DNA from: Azospirillum lipoferum 4B
GTDB taxonomy: Bacteria > Pseudomonadota > Alphaproteobacteria > Azospirillales > Azospirillaceae
Direction: 5' to 3'
Length of the DNA stretch: 64,000 nucleotides
Assembly: GCF_000283655.1 (NCBI RefSeq)
Contig: NC_016622.1
Location: 2,244,501-2,308,500, forward strand
Both the position numbers and the translations under genes were made by a program. The notes below the pieces were generated by a model that had not been told where the DNA came from, ran no database searches, and worked only from the letters and a program-made list of their open reading frames with translations. Positions 9,029 through 18,700 of this stretch are shown one piece after another. Each line of letters starts with the position of its first letter. Position 1 is the first letter of the stretch.

Positions 9029-9089
9029 CGCACCGCCCCGCCGGTTGGGTGTGGGAGAGAGGGTAGCGCGGTCGAGTGAAGGCGTCGAT

Positions 9090-9236
9090 GCCCCCTCCCT
9101 TCCCATGCTCCGCATGGCCCCCTTCCCTCCCCCGCCCTCGGCCGACCAATGGCCGGTCCGATCGCGGTAGAGGGAGTGATTTGAACCCGGCGGCAGTCCC
9201 CTCTCCCGCCCAGCGGGGGAGGGTTAGGGAGGGGGC
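9090..9236. repeat. GC-rich palindromic intergenic repeat, copy 2
   Basis: 147 bp with the same perfect 11-bp ends as copy 1 (GCCCCCTCCCT / AGGGAGGGGGC) and the shared inner blocks GGCAGTCCCCTCTCCCGCCC and GGGGGAGGGTTAGGG. The central module differs, with GGCCGACCAATGGCCGGTC replacing the CTTTGTG palindrome of copy 1. It lies between the ABC-2 permease and the ABC exporter gene. Confidence 0.85.
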
Positions 9237-9254
9237 ATCGGAGCCGACAGCCCC

Positions 9255-11090
9255 CTACAGTGCCAAATCCGCCCGGTCGAACTGCAGCGCCGCCAGCCTT
9301 GCATAGAGTCCGCCCTGCGCCACCAGTTCGGCATGGGTGCCGGTCTCCACCACGCGGCCCTTGTCCATCACCACGATGCGGTCGGCGTTGAGCACCGTCG
9401 CCAGCCGGTGGGCGACGATCAGGGTGGTGCGGCCATGCATCAGCCGGTCGAGCGCGTCCTGCACCATCCGCTCGCTCTCGGCATCGAGCGCGCTGGTCGC
9501 CTCGTCCAGCAGCAGGACCGGCGGGTCGCGCAGGATGGCGCGGGCGATGGCGAGGCGCTGGCGCTGGCCGCCCGACAGCCGCACGCCCTTCTCGCCCAGG
9601 AAGGTGCCGAGCCCCTCCGGCAGAGCGTCGAGAAAGTCCAGCGCATGGGCGGCCTCGGCGGCGGCGCGCACCTCGGCGTCCGACGCGTCGGGGCGGCCGT
9701 AGCGGATGTTCTCCCAGGCATTGGCGGAGAAGACCACCGGGTCCTGCGCCACGAGGCCCAGCCGGCGCCGCACCGCCACCGGATCGGCATCGCGGAGTTC
9801 GACGCCATCGAGTCGCACCGAACCGGCCTGCGGGTCGTAATAGCGCAGCAGAAGCTGGAACACCGTCGACTTGCCGGCCCCCGACGGGCCGACCAGCGCC
9901 ACCCGCTCGCCCGGCCTCACGTCCAGCGAAAAGCCCTCCAGCGCTGCCCAGTCGGGGCGCGAGGGGTAATGGAAGCGGACGGCGTCGAAGGACAGCGCCC
10001 CCGCCGCCGGGCTGGGCAGCGGCTTGGGCGCGGGCGGCGGGCGGATGTCCGACTCGATGGCCAGCAGGCCGAACAGCCGCTCGGTCGCACCGGCGGCGCG
10101 CTGCAGGTCGCCGATCACCTCGCTGATGGCGCCGACCGAACCGGCCACCACCACCGAATAGATGACGAAGGCCGACAGCTCGCCCGGCGTCAGCCGCCCG
10201 GCCACCACGTCATGGCCGCCGATCCACAGGATGATGCCGACAGCGCCGAACACCAGGACGATGACGATCACCGTCATCAGCGCCCGCACCCGAACGCGGC
10301 GGATGGCGACGTCGAACGCCTCCTCCACCCGCTTGCCGAACAGAGCGCGGTCGATGGCCTCGTGGGTGTAGGCCTGGACCGTGCGGATGGCGGCCAGCGT
10401 CTCCTCGACGAAGGATCCCACATCGGCGATGCGGTCCTGGCTGTCGCGCGACAGCTTGCGCACCCGGCGACCGAAGAACACGATGGGCGCGACCACCAGC
10501 GGAACCACCAGCGCCACCAGCCCGGTCAGCTTGGGCGAGGTGATCAGCAGCATGCCGGTGCCGCCCAGGAACAGCAGGGTGTTGCGCAGGGCGATGGAGG
10601 CCGACGACCCGACCACCACCTGCAGCAACGTGGTGTCGGTGGTCAGGCGCGACAGGATCTCGCCGGTCTTGGTCGTTTCGAAGAAGCCCGGCGACAGGGT
10701 CAGCACATGGTCGTAGACGGCGCGCCGGATGTCGGCAACCACCCGCTCGCCGATCCAGCTGACCAGATAGAAGCGCCCATAGGTGGAGGCCGCCATCAGC
10801 GCGATCACCCCCAGCAGCACCAGCAGCGCCCGGTCGAGCAGCGAGGTGTCGCCGCCGGCAAAGCCCTGATCGATCAGCACCCGCATGCCCTGGCCCAGCC
10901 CCAGCACGGTGCCGGCCGCCACCGTCAGCGCCACCATCGCACCCAGGATGCGCCATTTGTAAGGAAGCAGGAACGGCACCAGCCGGCGCAGGGGCGACAG
11001 ATCGCGACGACGCTCCATCGCCTTCGGATCGACGGACTCGGAGGATTGGGACACGGAGGGAACCGGGCTGCTTGGAAGGGTGGTTGCCAT
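9255..11090 (-). CDS. ABC transporter, fused permease and ATP-binding protein (MsbA-like exporter)
   Basis: A 611-residue half-transporter. A six-helix ABC_membrane domain (residues about 40-330, first helix ILGAMVALTVAAGTVLGLGQ) is joined to a nucleotide-binding domain with Walker A GPSGAGKST, Q-loop LGLVAQDPVVF, signature LSGGQRQRLAIARAIL, Walker B VLLLDEATSALD and H-loop IVAHRL. It acts as a homodimer exporting lipids or hydrophobic compounds. Lipid A flippase function is possible, but many paralogues exist and the substrate is unknown. It stands as a single gene between repeat copy 2 and the DUF418 gene. Confidence 0.92.
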   Translation of the reverse strand: MATTLPSSPVPSVSQSSESVDPKAMERRRDLSPLRRLVPFLLPYKWRILGAMVALTVAAGTVLGLGQGMRVLIDQGFAGGDTSLLDRALLVLLGVIALMAASTYGRFYLVSWIGERVVADIRRAVYDHVLTLSPGFFETTKTGEILSRLTTDTTLLQVVVGSSASIALRNTLLFLGGTGMLLITSPKLTGLVALVVPLVVAPIVFFGRRVRKLSRDSQDRIADVGSFVEETLAAIRTVQAYTHEAIDRALFGKRVEEAFDVAIRRVRVRALMTVIVIVLVFGAVGIILWIGGHDVVAGRLTPGELSAFVIYSVVVAGSVGAISEVIGDLQRAAGATERLFGLLAIESDIRPPPAPKPLPSPAAGALSFDAVRFHYPSRPDWAALEGFSLDVRPGERVALVGPSGAGKSTVFQLLLRYYDPQAGSVRLDGVELRDADPVAVRRRLGLVAQDPVVFSANAWENIRYGRPDASDAEVRAAAEAAHALDFLDALPEGLGTFLGEKGVRLSGGQRQRLAIARAILRDPPVLLLDEATSALDAESERMVQDALDRLMHGRTTLIVAHRLATVLNADRIVVMDKGRVVETGTHAELVAQGGLYARLAALQFDRADLAL

Positions 11091-11154
11091 ATAGCAATGC
11101 GGCCGTGACGCGGCAAGCAGCCCGCCCCCGTCGGGCCCCGGCCAAGCCCCGCTT

Positions 11155-12375
11155 TCAGGATCGGACCGGCGCGGTTGGCCGGCGCCAGGACGGCCGGCGG
11201 GCGATGGTCAAGGCCCGAAGCACCCATTCGACTGGACCATAGGCGAAGCGTCCCAGCCACCAGCGGCTCCAGACGAGCTGTGCCGCGAACAGCGACAGGG
11301 CAATCCCGCAACAGGCCGCCGGCGGCAGCCGCCCAATCAGGCCGGCGCCATAGCCGGTGAACAGCAGGGCGCAGACCAGCGACTGGCTCAGATAATTGGT
11401 AAGGGCCATCCTGCCGGCCGGCGCCAGCCATCCAGCGACGATCCGCCCCCTTTCCGTCTGGAAACCGAGCAGAATCGCCGTGCCATAGGCAGCGCTCAGC
11501 ATCGGCGCCGTCAGCAAGCTCACCCCCAGCCCGATAGCCTCGCCCCCGGCGTCTCCCACACTGCGGACCAGCCACTCCTTGGCCAGCATTCCCGGCAGGC
11601 CGATCAGCAGGCCCAGCCATAGGATGCGGCGGAACAGCCGGCCGTGGCGTTGCACCGAACGCAGCAGTTCCCGCCGGCCGGCGACGAATCCCAGCAGGAA
11701 CATCGCCAGGGCTGACGGCGCCTGGATCGCCAGCAAGGCCACCCAGACCTGGGTCAGATCATCCCACCGCCGGGCGATGATGGTCAGCGGATCGCCGCGA
11801 TAGTCCCGCTGGGCAGCGAGAGCCTCGGCGACGACGGCCGCCCGGTCGATGGTCCCGCCGGCCCACCATTGCAAAAGCCCCAGCGCCAGCCAGAGGCAGC
11901 CGCCGATCCCGATCAGCCATACGGCGACCCTCAGCGCCCGCGAGTCGCTTCCACCCCGCATCGCCAGCAGGACCAACCCCAGCAGGGCATAGATCGTCAG
12001 GATGTCGCCATGGAACAGCAGCACGCCATGGGCAAGGCCAATCACCAGCAACCCCGCCTGCCGCCGCAGCATCCGGCCGGTCAGCGGCTCCCCCGCCCGT
12101 TCGGCGGCGGCCATCTGCAGGGTGAAGCTGTATCCGAACAGAAAGGAGAACAGCAGGTAGAACTTCATCTCCGCCAGTGCGGAGACCAGCAGGCGGATCA
12201 GCCGGTCCCCCAGCGCCTGGAACGCCGGATCGGCGACGCCGGTGCCGTAGACGGCCGAGGCGAATGCCTGGATGTTGACGATCAGAATGCCGAACAGAGC
12301 AGCACCGCGCAGCGCGTCGACATCGGCGATGCGATGGACAGCCGCAACGGGAGCGGGCGAAACCGGATCGCTCAT
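11155..12375 (-). CDS. DUF418 family membrane protein (YeiB-like)
   Basis: 406 residues, polytopic inner-membrane protein with about 10 helices. Family features are the N-terminal DVDALRGAALFGILIVNI, the MKFYLLFSFLFGYSF block, and the C-terminal RMALTNYLSQSLVCALLF of the DUF418 domain. The function of the family is unsettled; it is distantly related to acyltransferase-like membrane proteins. The start codon overlaps the TetR stop as ATGA, so the two genes are translationally coupled and the regulator probably controls this gene. Confidence 0.88.
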   Translation of the reverse strand: MSDPVSPAPVAAVHRIADVDALRGAALFGILIVNIQAFASAVYGTGVADPAFQALGDRLIRLLVSALAEMKFYLLFSFLFGYSFTLQMAAAERAGEPLTGRMLRRQAGLLVIGLAHGVLLFHGDILTIYALLGLVLLAMRGGSDSRALRVAVWLIGIGGCLWLALGLLQWWAGGTIDRAAVVAEALAAQRDYRGDPLTIIARRWDDLTQVWVALLAIQAPSALAMFLLGFVAGRRELLRSVQRHGRLFRRILWLGLLIGLPGMLAKEWLVRSVGDAGGEAIGLGVSLLTAPMLSAAYGTAILLGFQTERGRIVAGWLAPAGRMALTNYLSQSLVCALLFTGYGAGLIGRLPPAACCGIALSLFAAQLVWSRWWLGRFAYGPVEWVLRALTIARRPSWRRPTAPVRS

Positions 12376-12983
12376 GGCGCAACCGTCCCTGCGGCCGGCG
12401 CCAGAAAGCGCATCACCAGCCGATGGACCATCGCGCCCTGGTCCTGGGGGCGGAAGGCGGAGTCGAGCGACACCCGGTTGAACAGGCCATCGACCACCGC
12501 CCCGATCCAGACCGCCGCCGCCGCCGGATCGAGCGCCGAATCGATCGCCCCGGATGCGGCGGCATCGGCGAGCAGATCGCGCAGGGCGCCTTGCAGAATA
12601 CCGTCGCCGCGCGCCACCCGGGCCGCAACCGCCGGATCACGGGAAGCCTCGGCCGAAATCTCCAGCGCCAACCGGACATAGGCTCTGTCGGCCGCGAGAT
12701 CGAGAATCAGGTCCAGGAAGCGGGACAGGCCGTCCAGCGGCTCCATCTCCCGCAGCCCGGCGAAGAGGGCGACGACCTCCTCCGCCTCGCGGTCGACGAT
12801 CGCCACGATGATGGCCTGCTTGCTGGGGAAGTAATGGAACAGATTGCCGGAACTGATCCCGGCCGCCGCGCAGATGTCCGCGGTGCTGGTCCGGTGGAAC
12901 CCCTTTTCGCTGAAACAGCGCGCGGCGGCGGCCATGATCGCCCCCCGCCGCGCCGCATGCCTGTCCGGATCGACCGTTCGCAT
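12372..12983 (-). CDS. TetR/AcrR family transcriptional regulator
   Basis: 203 residues. The N-terminal helix-turn-helix is classical: IMAAAARCFSEKGFHRTSTA, then DICAAAGISSGNLFHYFPSK. A helical ligand-binding domain ending AMVHRLVMRFLAP follows (TetR_C type). The start ATG at 12983 follows an AAGGAGAGGGA ribosome-binding site. It heads a two-gene unit with the DUF418 protein through an ATGA overlap, an arrangement suggesting autoregulation and control of the membrane protein. The inducing ligand is unknown. Confidence 0.92.
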   Translation of the reverse strand: MRTVDPDRHAARRGAIMAAAARCFSEKGFHRTSTADICAAAGISSGNLFHYFPSKQAIIVAIVDREAEEVVALFAGLREMEPLDGLSRFLDLILDLAADRAYVRLALEISAEASRDPAVAARVARGDGILQGALRDLLADAAASGAIDSALDPAAAAVWIGAVVDGLFNRVSLDSAFRPQDQGAMVHRLVMRFLAPAAGTVAP

Positions 12984-13029
12984 TCCCTCTCCTTGACGCG
13001 CTGCAACGAGCGGCGCCTCATTAATAGAT

Positions 13030-13052
13030 CGAGCACTCGGTTTATATACGAG
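13030..13052 (-). promoter_or_regulatory. candidate TetR operator over the tetR promoter
   Basis: CGAG-CA-CTCG followed nine bases on by another CGAG half-site, overlapping TATATAAA, a plausible -10 element for the minus-strand tetR. Location and dyad symmetry fit an autorepressor site; no consensus exists for this particular regulator. Confidence 0.35.
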
Positions 13053-13175
13053 CGGCGACCGTCCCGCAAGAGCAGGGCACGCGATGCGCCACCCTGAAAC
13101 TCCCGATACGATCTGGAGACGGCATTCCGGAGGGGATTTTTTACCGGGATGGGCCAGATCGGCCTGGGATCGGGG

Positions 13176-13204
13176 TTGCATCGCGAGGGACGTTTTGGTA
13201 TAGA
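13176..13204 (+). promoter_or_regulatory. housekeeping sigma promoter of rpmE
   Basis: TTGCAT, a 17-base spacer, then TATAGA. The -10 ends 28 bases before the rpmE start codon. Confidence 0.7.
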
Positions 13205-13232
13205 CGCCGCTCGCTTTGCAGGAACCCCGGCC

Positions 13233-13457
13233 ATGAAGACTGACATCCATCCCGACTATCACGAGATCACCGTGGTCATGACCGACGGCAGCTCGTTCAC
13301 GACCCGCTCCACCATGGGCAAGCCGGGCGACACGCTGCGTCTCGACATCGACCCGAAGTCGCACCCGGCCTGGACCGGCGTGCAGAAGCTGCTGGACACC
13401 GGCGGGCAGATCGCCAAGTTCAACAAGCGCTTCGCGAACTTCGGCCTCAAGAAGTAA
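13233..13457 (+). CDS. rpmE: 50S ribosomal protein L31
   Basis: 74 residues starting [20 protein letters not shown] and ending [10 protein letters not shown]. The N-terminal DIHPDYHEI is the L31 hallmark. It is the zinc-free type: the CxxC pair of zinc-binding L31 is absent, as is usual in Alphaproteobacteria. L31 sits at the central protuberance of the large subunit and helps bridge the subunits. It is a monocistronic gene with its own promoter and a strong terminator. Confidence 0.97.
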   Translation: MKTDIHPDYHEITVVMTDGSSFTTRSTMGKPGDTLRLDIDPKSHPAWTGVQKLLDTGGQIAKFNKRFANFGLKK

Positions 13458-13485
13458 GCGTTACCGCACTTCTATCCTGCCGATG

Positions 13486-13522
13486 CGAAAAGGGCGTCCG
13501 ACCGGTTCGGACGCCCTTTTCG
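13486..13522 (+). terminator. bidirectional terminator between rpmE and rcdA
   Basis: Stem CGAAAAGGGCGTCCG / CGGACGCCCTTTTCG around a short loop, with A-rich and T-rich flanks so it can act on both convergent genes. Confidence 0.88.
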
Positions 13523-13560
13523 TTTGTGCGTGTCGTGAAGCCGCCTGTCCCGGGGCTCCT

Positions 13561-13986
13561 TTACCCCACCGCCGCCGCGGCCTCGCGCTCCACGTCGGCG
13601 CGAACCATCGCGTCGAGCCGATGGACGCGCATGTACAGGCTGTGGCTGCGCTCCAGCAGGCTGCGCAGGCCGGACGGCAGTTCCTCGTTGTCGGGACCGC
13701 TGGGATCGGAACAGATTTCGCCGCCGGACAGCGCGAAATCCTCGCTCGCCGCCTTCTCCTTCGTCATCTCGCCGGCATGCACGGCCTTCTGCGCCAGCAG
13801 CCAGGCCATCACCTGGGTCAGGCGGCTGGTGACCCGCATCGACTCGTAGGAGATCTGCAGGCGGACCTGCGGCGGCAGCTTCCGGTGTTCGGCCGCATCA
13901 TGATAGGCGATGTAATTCCGCGCCTCGATCAAGAGGGCCATCGTCTCGTCATAGGGACCGTTGAAGAAGAAGGTATGCGAAGTCAT
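13561..13986 (-). CDS. rcdA: DUF1465 protein, RcdA-like adaptor
   Basis: 141 residues of the DUF1465 family, all-helical, with the conserved core SYESMRVTSRLTQVMAWLLA followed by QKAVHAGEMT. In Caulobacter, RcdA is an adaptor in the ClpXP hierarchy that delivers the cell-cycle regulator CtrA for proteolysis at the pole. Orthologues are alphaproteobacterial and usually about 140-180 residues, so the length fits. The acidic, likely disordered C-terminal third (GGEICSDPSGPDNEELP) is typical of the partner-binding tail. Whether this species uses it for CtrA turnover is inferred, not seen. Confidence 0.8.
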   Translation of the reverse strand: MTSHTFFFNGPYDETMALLIEARNYIAYHDAAEHRKLPPQVRLQISYESMRVTSRLTQVMAWLLAQKAVHAGEMTKEKAASEDFALSGGEICSDPSGPDNEELPSGLRSLLERSHSLYMRVHRLDAMVRADVEREAAAAVG

Positions 13987-14114
13987 GGTCGTCGGCCCCC
14001 TCCTGCGGACTTACGGCCCTAGCCTGAGCCTTGCCGCAACTGATTAACAATTGGTGACCGGGCGGCGACCGGCAACCCCAAGCGGGGATTGACCGGTCGT
14101 TGTGGCCCCGCCCT

Positions 14115-14141
14115 CTTGAACAGGGAAAAGCGTCGATTATC
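14115..14141 (+). promoter_or_regulatory. possible RpoH (sigma-32) promoter of hsp20
   Basis: CTTGAAC followed after 12 bases by CGATTATC. The -35 matches the heat-shock consensus well and the -10 poorly. It lies about 125 bases upstream of the Hsp20 start. Confidence 0.45.
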
Positions 14142-14240
14142 TCTCGCTCGTCCGGCGGATGCCCATACGGGGTCCGCCATCAACCGGCCCCTCGGGCCAG
14201 CCCTTGGAGGACCGACCGATGCAGTGGTCCTCGACGGCCG

Positions 14241-14264
14241 TATCGCTCTTTCGGAGGATATGTC
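14241..14264 (+). promoter_or_regulatory. ROSE-type RNA thermometer over the hsp20 ribosome-binding site
   Basis: TATCGCTCT pairs with GGAGGATA across a three-base loop, leaving G14245 as a single bulge opposite the Shine-Dalgarno. The U-C-G-C-U core with a bulged G facing GGAGG is the hallmark of ROSE elements of rhizobial small heat-shock genes. A second hairpin upstream (GAGGACC / GGTCCTC, about 14206-14232) fits the multi-hairpin ROSE layout. Heat would melt the weak stem and free the ribosome-binding site. Confidence 0.7.
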
Positions 14265-14753
14265 ATGCGCAGCTACGACCTTTCGCCGCTGTTCCGTTCC
14301 ACCGTCGGTTTCGACCGCCTGTCGCGTCTGCTGGAGACCGCGACCACCGGTGACGAGGCGGCATCCTATCCGCCCTACAACATCGAAAAGCTGAGCGAGG
14401 ATTCGTATCGGATCACCATGGCCGTCGCCGGCTTCGGGATCGACGACCTCGACATCGTCGCTCACCAGAACTCGTTGACCGTCACGGGTAAAGCTAAGAA
14501 GGACGAGCCGACCGGCCAATTCCTCTACCGGGGTATCGCCGGCCGCGCGTTCGAGCGCCGCTTTCAGATCGCCGACTTCATCAAGGTTACCGGCGCGTCT
14601 CTTCAGAACGGCCTTCTGCACATCGAGCTGGCACGCGAGGTACCCGAAGCGATGAAGCCGCGGAGCATTCCGATCGCCACCGCCGCCGGCAACGGCTCGG
14701 TGCAGGTCGAAGCGCCCGCTCCGGCTCCCGCGCTGACCCGGCAGGCCGCCTGA
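14265..14753 (+). CDS. Hsp20/alpha-crystallin family small heat shock protein
   Basis: 162 residues, an IbpA-type small heat shock protein. The N-terminal arm starts MRSYDLSPLFRSTVGFDRL. The alpha-crystallin domain spans about residues 35-125 (YPPYNIEKLSEDSYRITMAV; GIAGRAFERRFQIADFIKV; LQNGLLHIELAREVPE with the G-L-L motif), then a Pro/Ala-rich tail. It is a holdase that binds unfolding cytoplasmic proteins as large oligomers. The ATG at 14265 follows GGAGGA, itself buried in the ROSE hairpin. A second, divergent Hsp20 with the same style of 5' region is at 50096. Confidence 0.95.
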   Translation: MRSYDLSPLFRSTVGFDRLSRLLETATTGDEAASYPPYNIEKLSEDSYRITMAVAGFGIDDLDIVAHQNSLTVTGKAKKDEPTGQFLYRGIAGRAFERRFQIADFIKVTGASLQNGLLHIELAREVPEAMKPRSIPIATAAGNGSVQVEAPAPAPALTRQAA

Positions 14754-14794
14754 CGCCTGACACGGTCCGTCCGCGCATGACGCGGACATGAATG

Positions 14795-14825
14795 CGGCGC
14801 CCCGGACGTTCCGGGGCGCCGTTTC
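14795..14825. terminator. terminator shared by convergent hsp20 and a membrane-protein gene
   Basis: CGGCGCCCCGGA / TCCGGGGCGCCG, a perfect 12-bp stem with a three-base loop, followed by TTTCC on the plus strand. Confidence 0.8.
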
Positions 14826-14844
14826 CTTTACCGGCCGGTCCGGG

Positions 14845-15507
14845 TCAGGCGCGCGGAAAACTGTCCGGGGGCGCCAGCACCCACTCGGCATAGCCGGCGC
14901 GCAGCAGCTCATAGGCGGCGACCAGCCCGGCCGCCCCGGCATAGGCGGTGACCAGCACCTGTTCCGGCGACACCTGCGCCCCGAAGCCGATCAGCAGAGC
15001 GCCCAGGAACGGCCCACCCAGCAGGAAAGCCGCCAGCCACAGCGGTTCGGCCGACAGCCAGGCGCCGAGCACCGCGCGCGTCCGCTGCGACAGGCGCAGC
15101 AGCCCGCCGGCCTTGGCGTCCAGCGCTTCGAGGCTGCCGGCCCGCAACTCCGCCACCCGCCGGCCATCGGCATCGATGAAGACGACCTCCACCTTCATGC
15201 CATGGCGCCGGACCGCGGCCCGCACCGAGTCGCCGAGCCGCGTCTCCAGCAGAATGCTGTTGCCGCCCAGTGCGGGCAGCGCATCGCGCACCTCCTCCGG
15301 CGGTTCGCCCCACTCGCGGAGCGCCGCCAGAATGACGCGGGGATCGTCGCAGGGGATCGCATCCATATGGATCACCCGCCCCTGCGGAGCCTTCACCGTC
15401 AGGATCAGCACCTGCTCCACCGGATCATGCATGCCCTCCACCCGCAGACCGCCCTCGGCCACATAGGAGAAGCGCAGGCACCCATCATGGCGGCTGAGCG
15501 TGTTCAT
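14845..15507 (-). CDS. hypothetical protein with C-terminal membrane hairpin (220 aa)
   Basis: Residues 1-140 are soluble, mixed alpha/beta (VEQVLILTVKAPQGRVIHMD; MKVEVVFIDADGRRVAEL), and residues about 150-210 carry two hydrophobic helices (LWLAAFLLGGPFLGALLIGF and VLVTAYAGAAGLVAAYELL). This suggests a cytoplasmic sensing or binding domain anchored by a hairpin. No catalytic motif or known family is recognised. It is a single gene between the hsp20 terminator and the divergently encoded restriction-modification gene. Confidence 0.6.
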   Translation of the reverse strand: MNTLSRHDGCLRFSYVAEGGLRVEGMHDPVEQVLILTVKAPQGRVIHMDAIPCDDPRVILAALREWGEPPEEVRDALPALGGNSILLETRLGDSVRAAVRRHGMKVEVVFIDADGRRVAELRAGSLEALDAKAGGLLRLSQRTRAVLGAWLSAEPLWLAAFLLGGPFLGALLIGFGAQVSPEQVLVTAYAGAAGLVAAYELLRAGYAEWVLAPPDSFPRA

Positions 15508-15784
15508 GGCGGCGGTGCCCTTCCGGTCGCGGTCGATGAGATAACCAACAAACCAACCGGGAGAACGGCCATCGCGATCGCGCGGCGAAAAAGGGGAGGC
15601 TCGACCGGTCGAAGCCGGACCGCGGGAGGAGGAGGAAGGGGTCGCCCGCCGCTCCGGAATGCCGTTCTTTCGGCTGGCTTTCCCGGTGGCAATCGGGGAT
15701 TTTCACCCCCTGCGGGCGGAAGGCCCTGGACATCGCACGTCTACGGACGTGCCGGACCGAAGAAAAGCCAAGCGGGGAAACGCG

Positions 15785-18700
15785 ATGGACAATGCTGTCG
15801 AGACCTATCTGCGCCGGATGGCGGAGATCCGCGGAACCGGCGCGGCGACAGGCGAGACCTCCTATTACGGCGCCCTCGAAACCCTGCTCAACGACATCGG
15901 CCGGACCCTGAAGCCCAAGGTCATGTGCAACGGCCAGATCCGCAACCAGGGCGCGGGGCATCCCGATTTCGGCCTGTACACGCAGGAGCAGTGCGCCAAG
16001 GGAGAGCCGAAGAAGGGCCAGGGCGAGACGCCGGAACGCGGGGTCATCGAGGTGAAGGCGGCCAGTGACGACAGCTGGCAGACCGCCGACGGCGATCAGG
16101 TGTCGAAGTACTGGAAACGCTACGGCCTTGTCCTGGTCACCAACTACCGTCAGTTCGTCATCCTGGGCACCGATGACCACGGACAGCCGGCGAAGCTGGA
16201 AAGCTTTTCGCTGTTCGACACCGACGTCGCCTTCTGGGAAGCGACGCGCAAACCCCGAACGGTCACCGCGGAACAGCGGACGCGCTTGGTCGAGTTCCTG
16301 CGCCGGGCGCTGCTGCTCAAGGCGCCGATCACCACCGCCCGCGATCTGGCATGGCTGCTCGCCTCCTACGCGCGCGAAGCGCTGGCGCGGGTGGAGGCGG
16401 CGGACCTGCCCGCTCTGGCCACCCTGCAGACCGCGCTGGAACAGGCGCTGGGGATGAAGTTCGAGGGTCCGAAGGGTGCCCATTTCTTCCGCTCGACCCT
16501 GGTGCAGACCCTGTTCTACGGCGTGTTCTCCGCCTGGGTGATGTGGTCGCGCCAGCAGCCGCCGGGAAGCAAGGCGGTGTTCGACTGGAAAAGCGCCGGC
16601 TGGTCGCTGCATGTCCCGATGGTGCGGAACCTCTACGACCAGGTGGCGCAACCGACCCGCCTGGGACCGCTTGGGCTGACGGAGGTGCTGAACTGGACGG
16701 GGGACGCGCTGAACCGGGTGGATCGCCCGGCCTTCTTCTCCGCCTTCGATGCCGGACACGCCGTCCAGTATTTCTACGAGCCGTTCCTGGCCGCCTTCGA
16801 CCCGGATTTGCGCAAGGATCTCGGCGTCTGGTACACGCCGCCGGAAGTCGTCACCTATATGGTCGAGCGGGTGGACCGGGTGTTGCGCAGCGAACTCGGC
16901 ATCAAGGCCGGGCTGGCCGACCCCGACGTCTATGTGCTGGATCCCTGCTGCGGCACCGGCTCCTTCGTCATCGCAGTGCTCGACAAGATCAAGGCGAATC
17001 TCGCCGGGTCCGGGGCGCTGATGGCGCTGCGGCTGAAGGAGGCGGCGACCAAACGGGTGTTCGGCTTCGAGATCATGCCGGCTCCCTTCGTCATCGCCCA
17101 TTGGCAGATCGGATTCTTCCTTTCCGCGCTCGACGTACCGCTGGACGGCGAGTCGGGGGAACGTGCCGCCGTCTACCTCACCAACGCCCTGACCGGTTGG
17201 GAGCCGCCGGCCGAGCCGAAGACCCGCCTGCTGTTCCCCGAACTGGAGGCGGAGCGTGACGCCGCCGACCATGTGAAGCGGAAGGTGCCGATCCTCGTCA
17301 TTCTCGGCAACCCGCCCTACAACGCCTATGCCGGCATCAGCCCGCCGGGCGAGGACGGGCTGGTCGCTCCCTACAAGGAGGGGCTGGCGAAGGTTTGGGG
17401 CATCCGCAAATTCAATCTCGACGACCTGTATGTCCGGTTCCTGCGGATCGCCGAACGCCAGATCGGCGAGCGGGCCGACCGGGGCGTCGTCTGCTACATC
17501 ACCAACCATTCCTATATCGGCGATCCCTCCTATGTCGTCGCCCGCCAGCGGCTGCTGACCGGCTTCGACCGCGTCTGGATCGACGGGCTGAACGGCGACA
17601 GCCGCGAAACCGGAAAGCTGACGCCGGACGGCAAGCCGGACCCGTCGATCTTCTCGACCGAGTTCAACCGCGAAGGCATCCGCGCCGGCACGGCGGTCGG
17701 CCTGTTCGTCCGCACCGCCCGGCACGAGCCGCCCGCCGTCCGCTACCGCGATTTCTGGGGAACCGCGAAACGGGAGGAACTGGCCGCCAGCCTGACTGCC
17801 GAATCCTTCGACGACGCCTACAGCATCGCGACACCGGATGCGGCCAACCGCTTTTCCTTCCGTCCCGCCGCCGCGTTCGGCGATTACGACCAGTGGCCGC
17901 GTTTAAATGAACTATGCATGATCGAACCGATCAGTGGACTGCTTGAGATGAGGCAATGGGCACTCATTGATATTGATCAAGCTAAACTCGCTGATCGGAT
18001 GAAGAAATACTTTGATAAAAACCTGTCCTGGGAAACAGTCAGATCCAACAATTTTGGTCCCGTAGAAAATGCAGGAGCGTTCAATGCGAAGAGGTCAAGG
18101 GAGCTGGCCATAGAAAAAGAAACTTACCAATCTGACAGAATAAAAAGAATATCTATGTTCCCGTTTGATAATCGCTGGGCTTACGTTACAGATATCGCTG
18201 GATTATGGAATAGATCGCGCCCCGCGCTCACCATGCACCTTAGAGAGCGCAATTTTTCTATTGTCACTCGAATTGCAGGACGCAAGCCAGATGAAAATAT
18301 TCCCGCGACTACAACAAGTGTTCTTCCAAACTACCATCTGCTTGACCCGAACTCAAAAGCAATACCAAACCGTATTTATGCAGGAAGTCATGATGAGAAG
18401 GACCTAAATCTATTTTCATCTTCTCAATCAGGCAGCAGCTCAACAGCCAACCTGTCCCCCCGCGCCCGCGCCTATCTGGCCGGACTTGGCACGGCGGACC
18501 CGGACAAGGATGAGGCTGCGGGTTCCCTGCTCTGGCACCATGCGCTGGCCGTGACCTTCTCGCCCGCCTACCTGTCCGACCATGGCGAGGCGGTGCGTCG
18601 CGACTGGCCGCGCGTGCCCCTGCCCGCCGACAAGGCGGCGCTGGAGGCGTCGGCGGCGCTGGGCGCGCGGCTGGCGAGCCTGCTCGACACCGAAACGGCG

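Noticed and set aside
15659-15784. Upstream in-frame start for the RM gene (MPFFRLAF...)
   Set aside because: The extra residues look unlike the family; the ATG at 15785 (MDNAVETYLRRM) has GGGGAAA upstream and fits the N-terminal domain.
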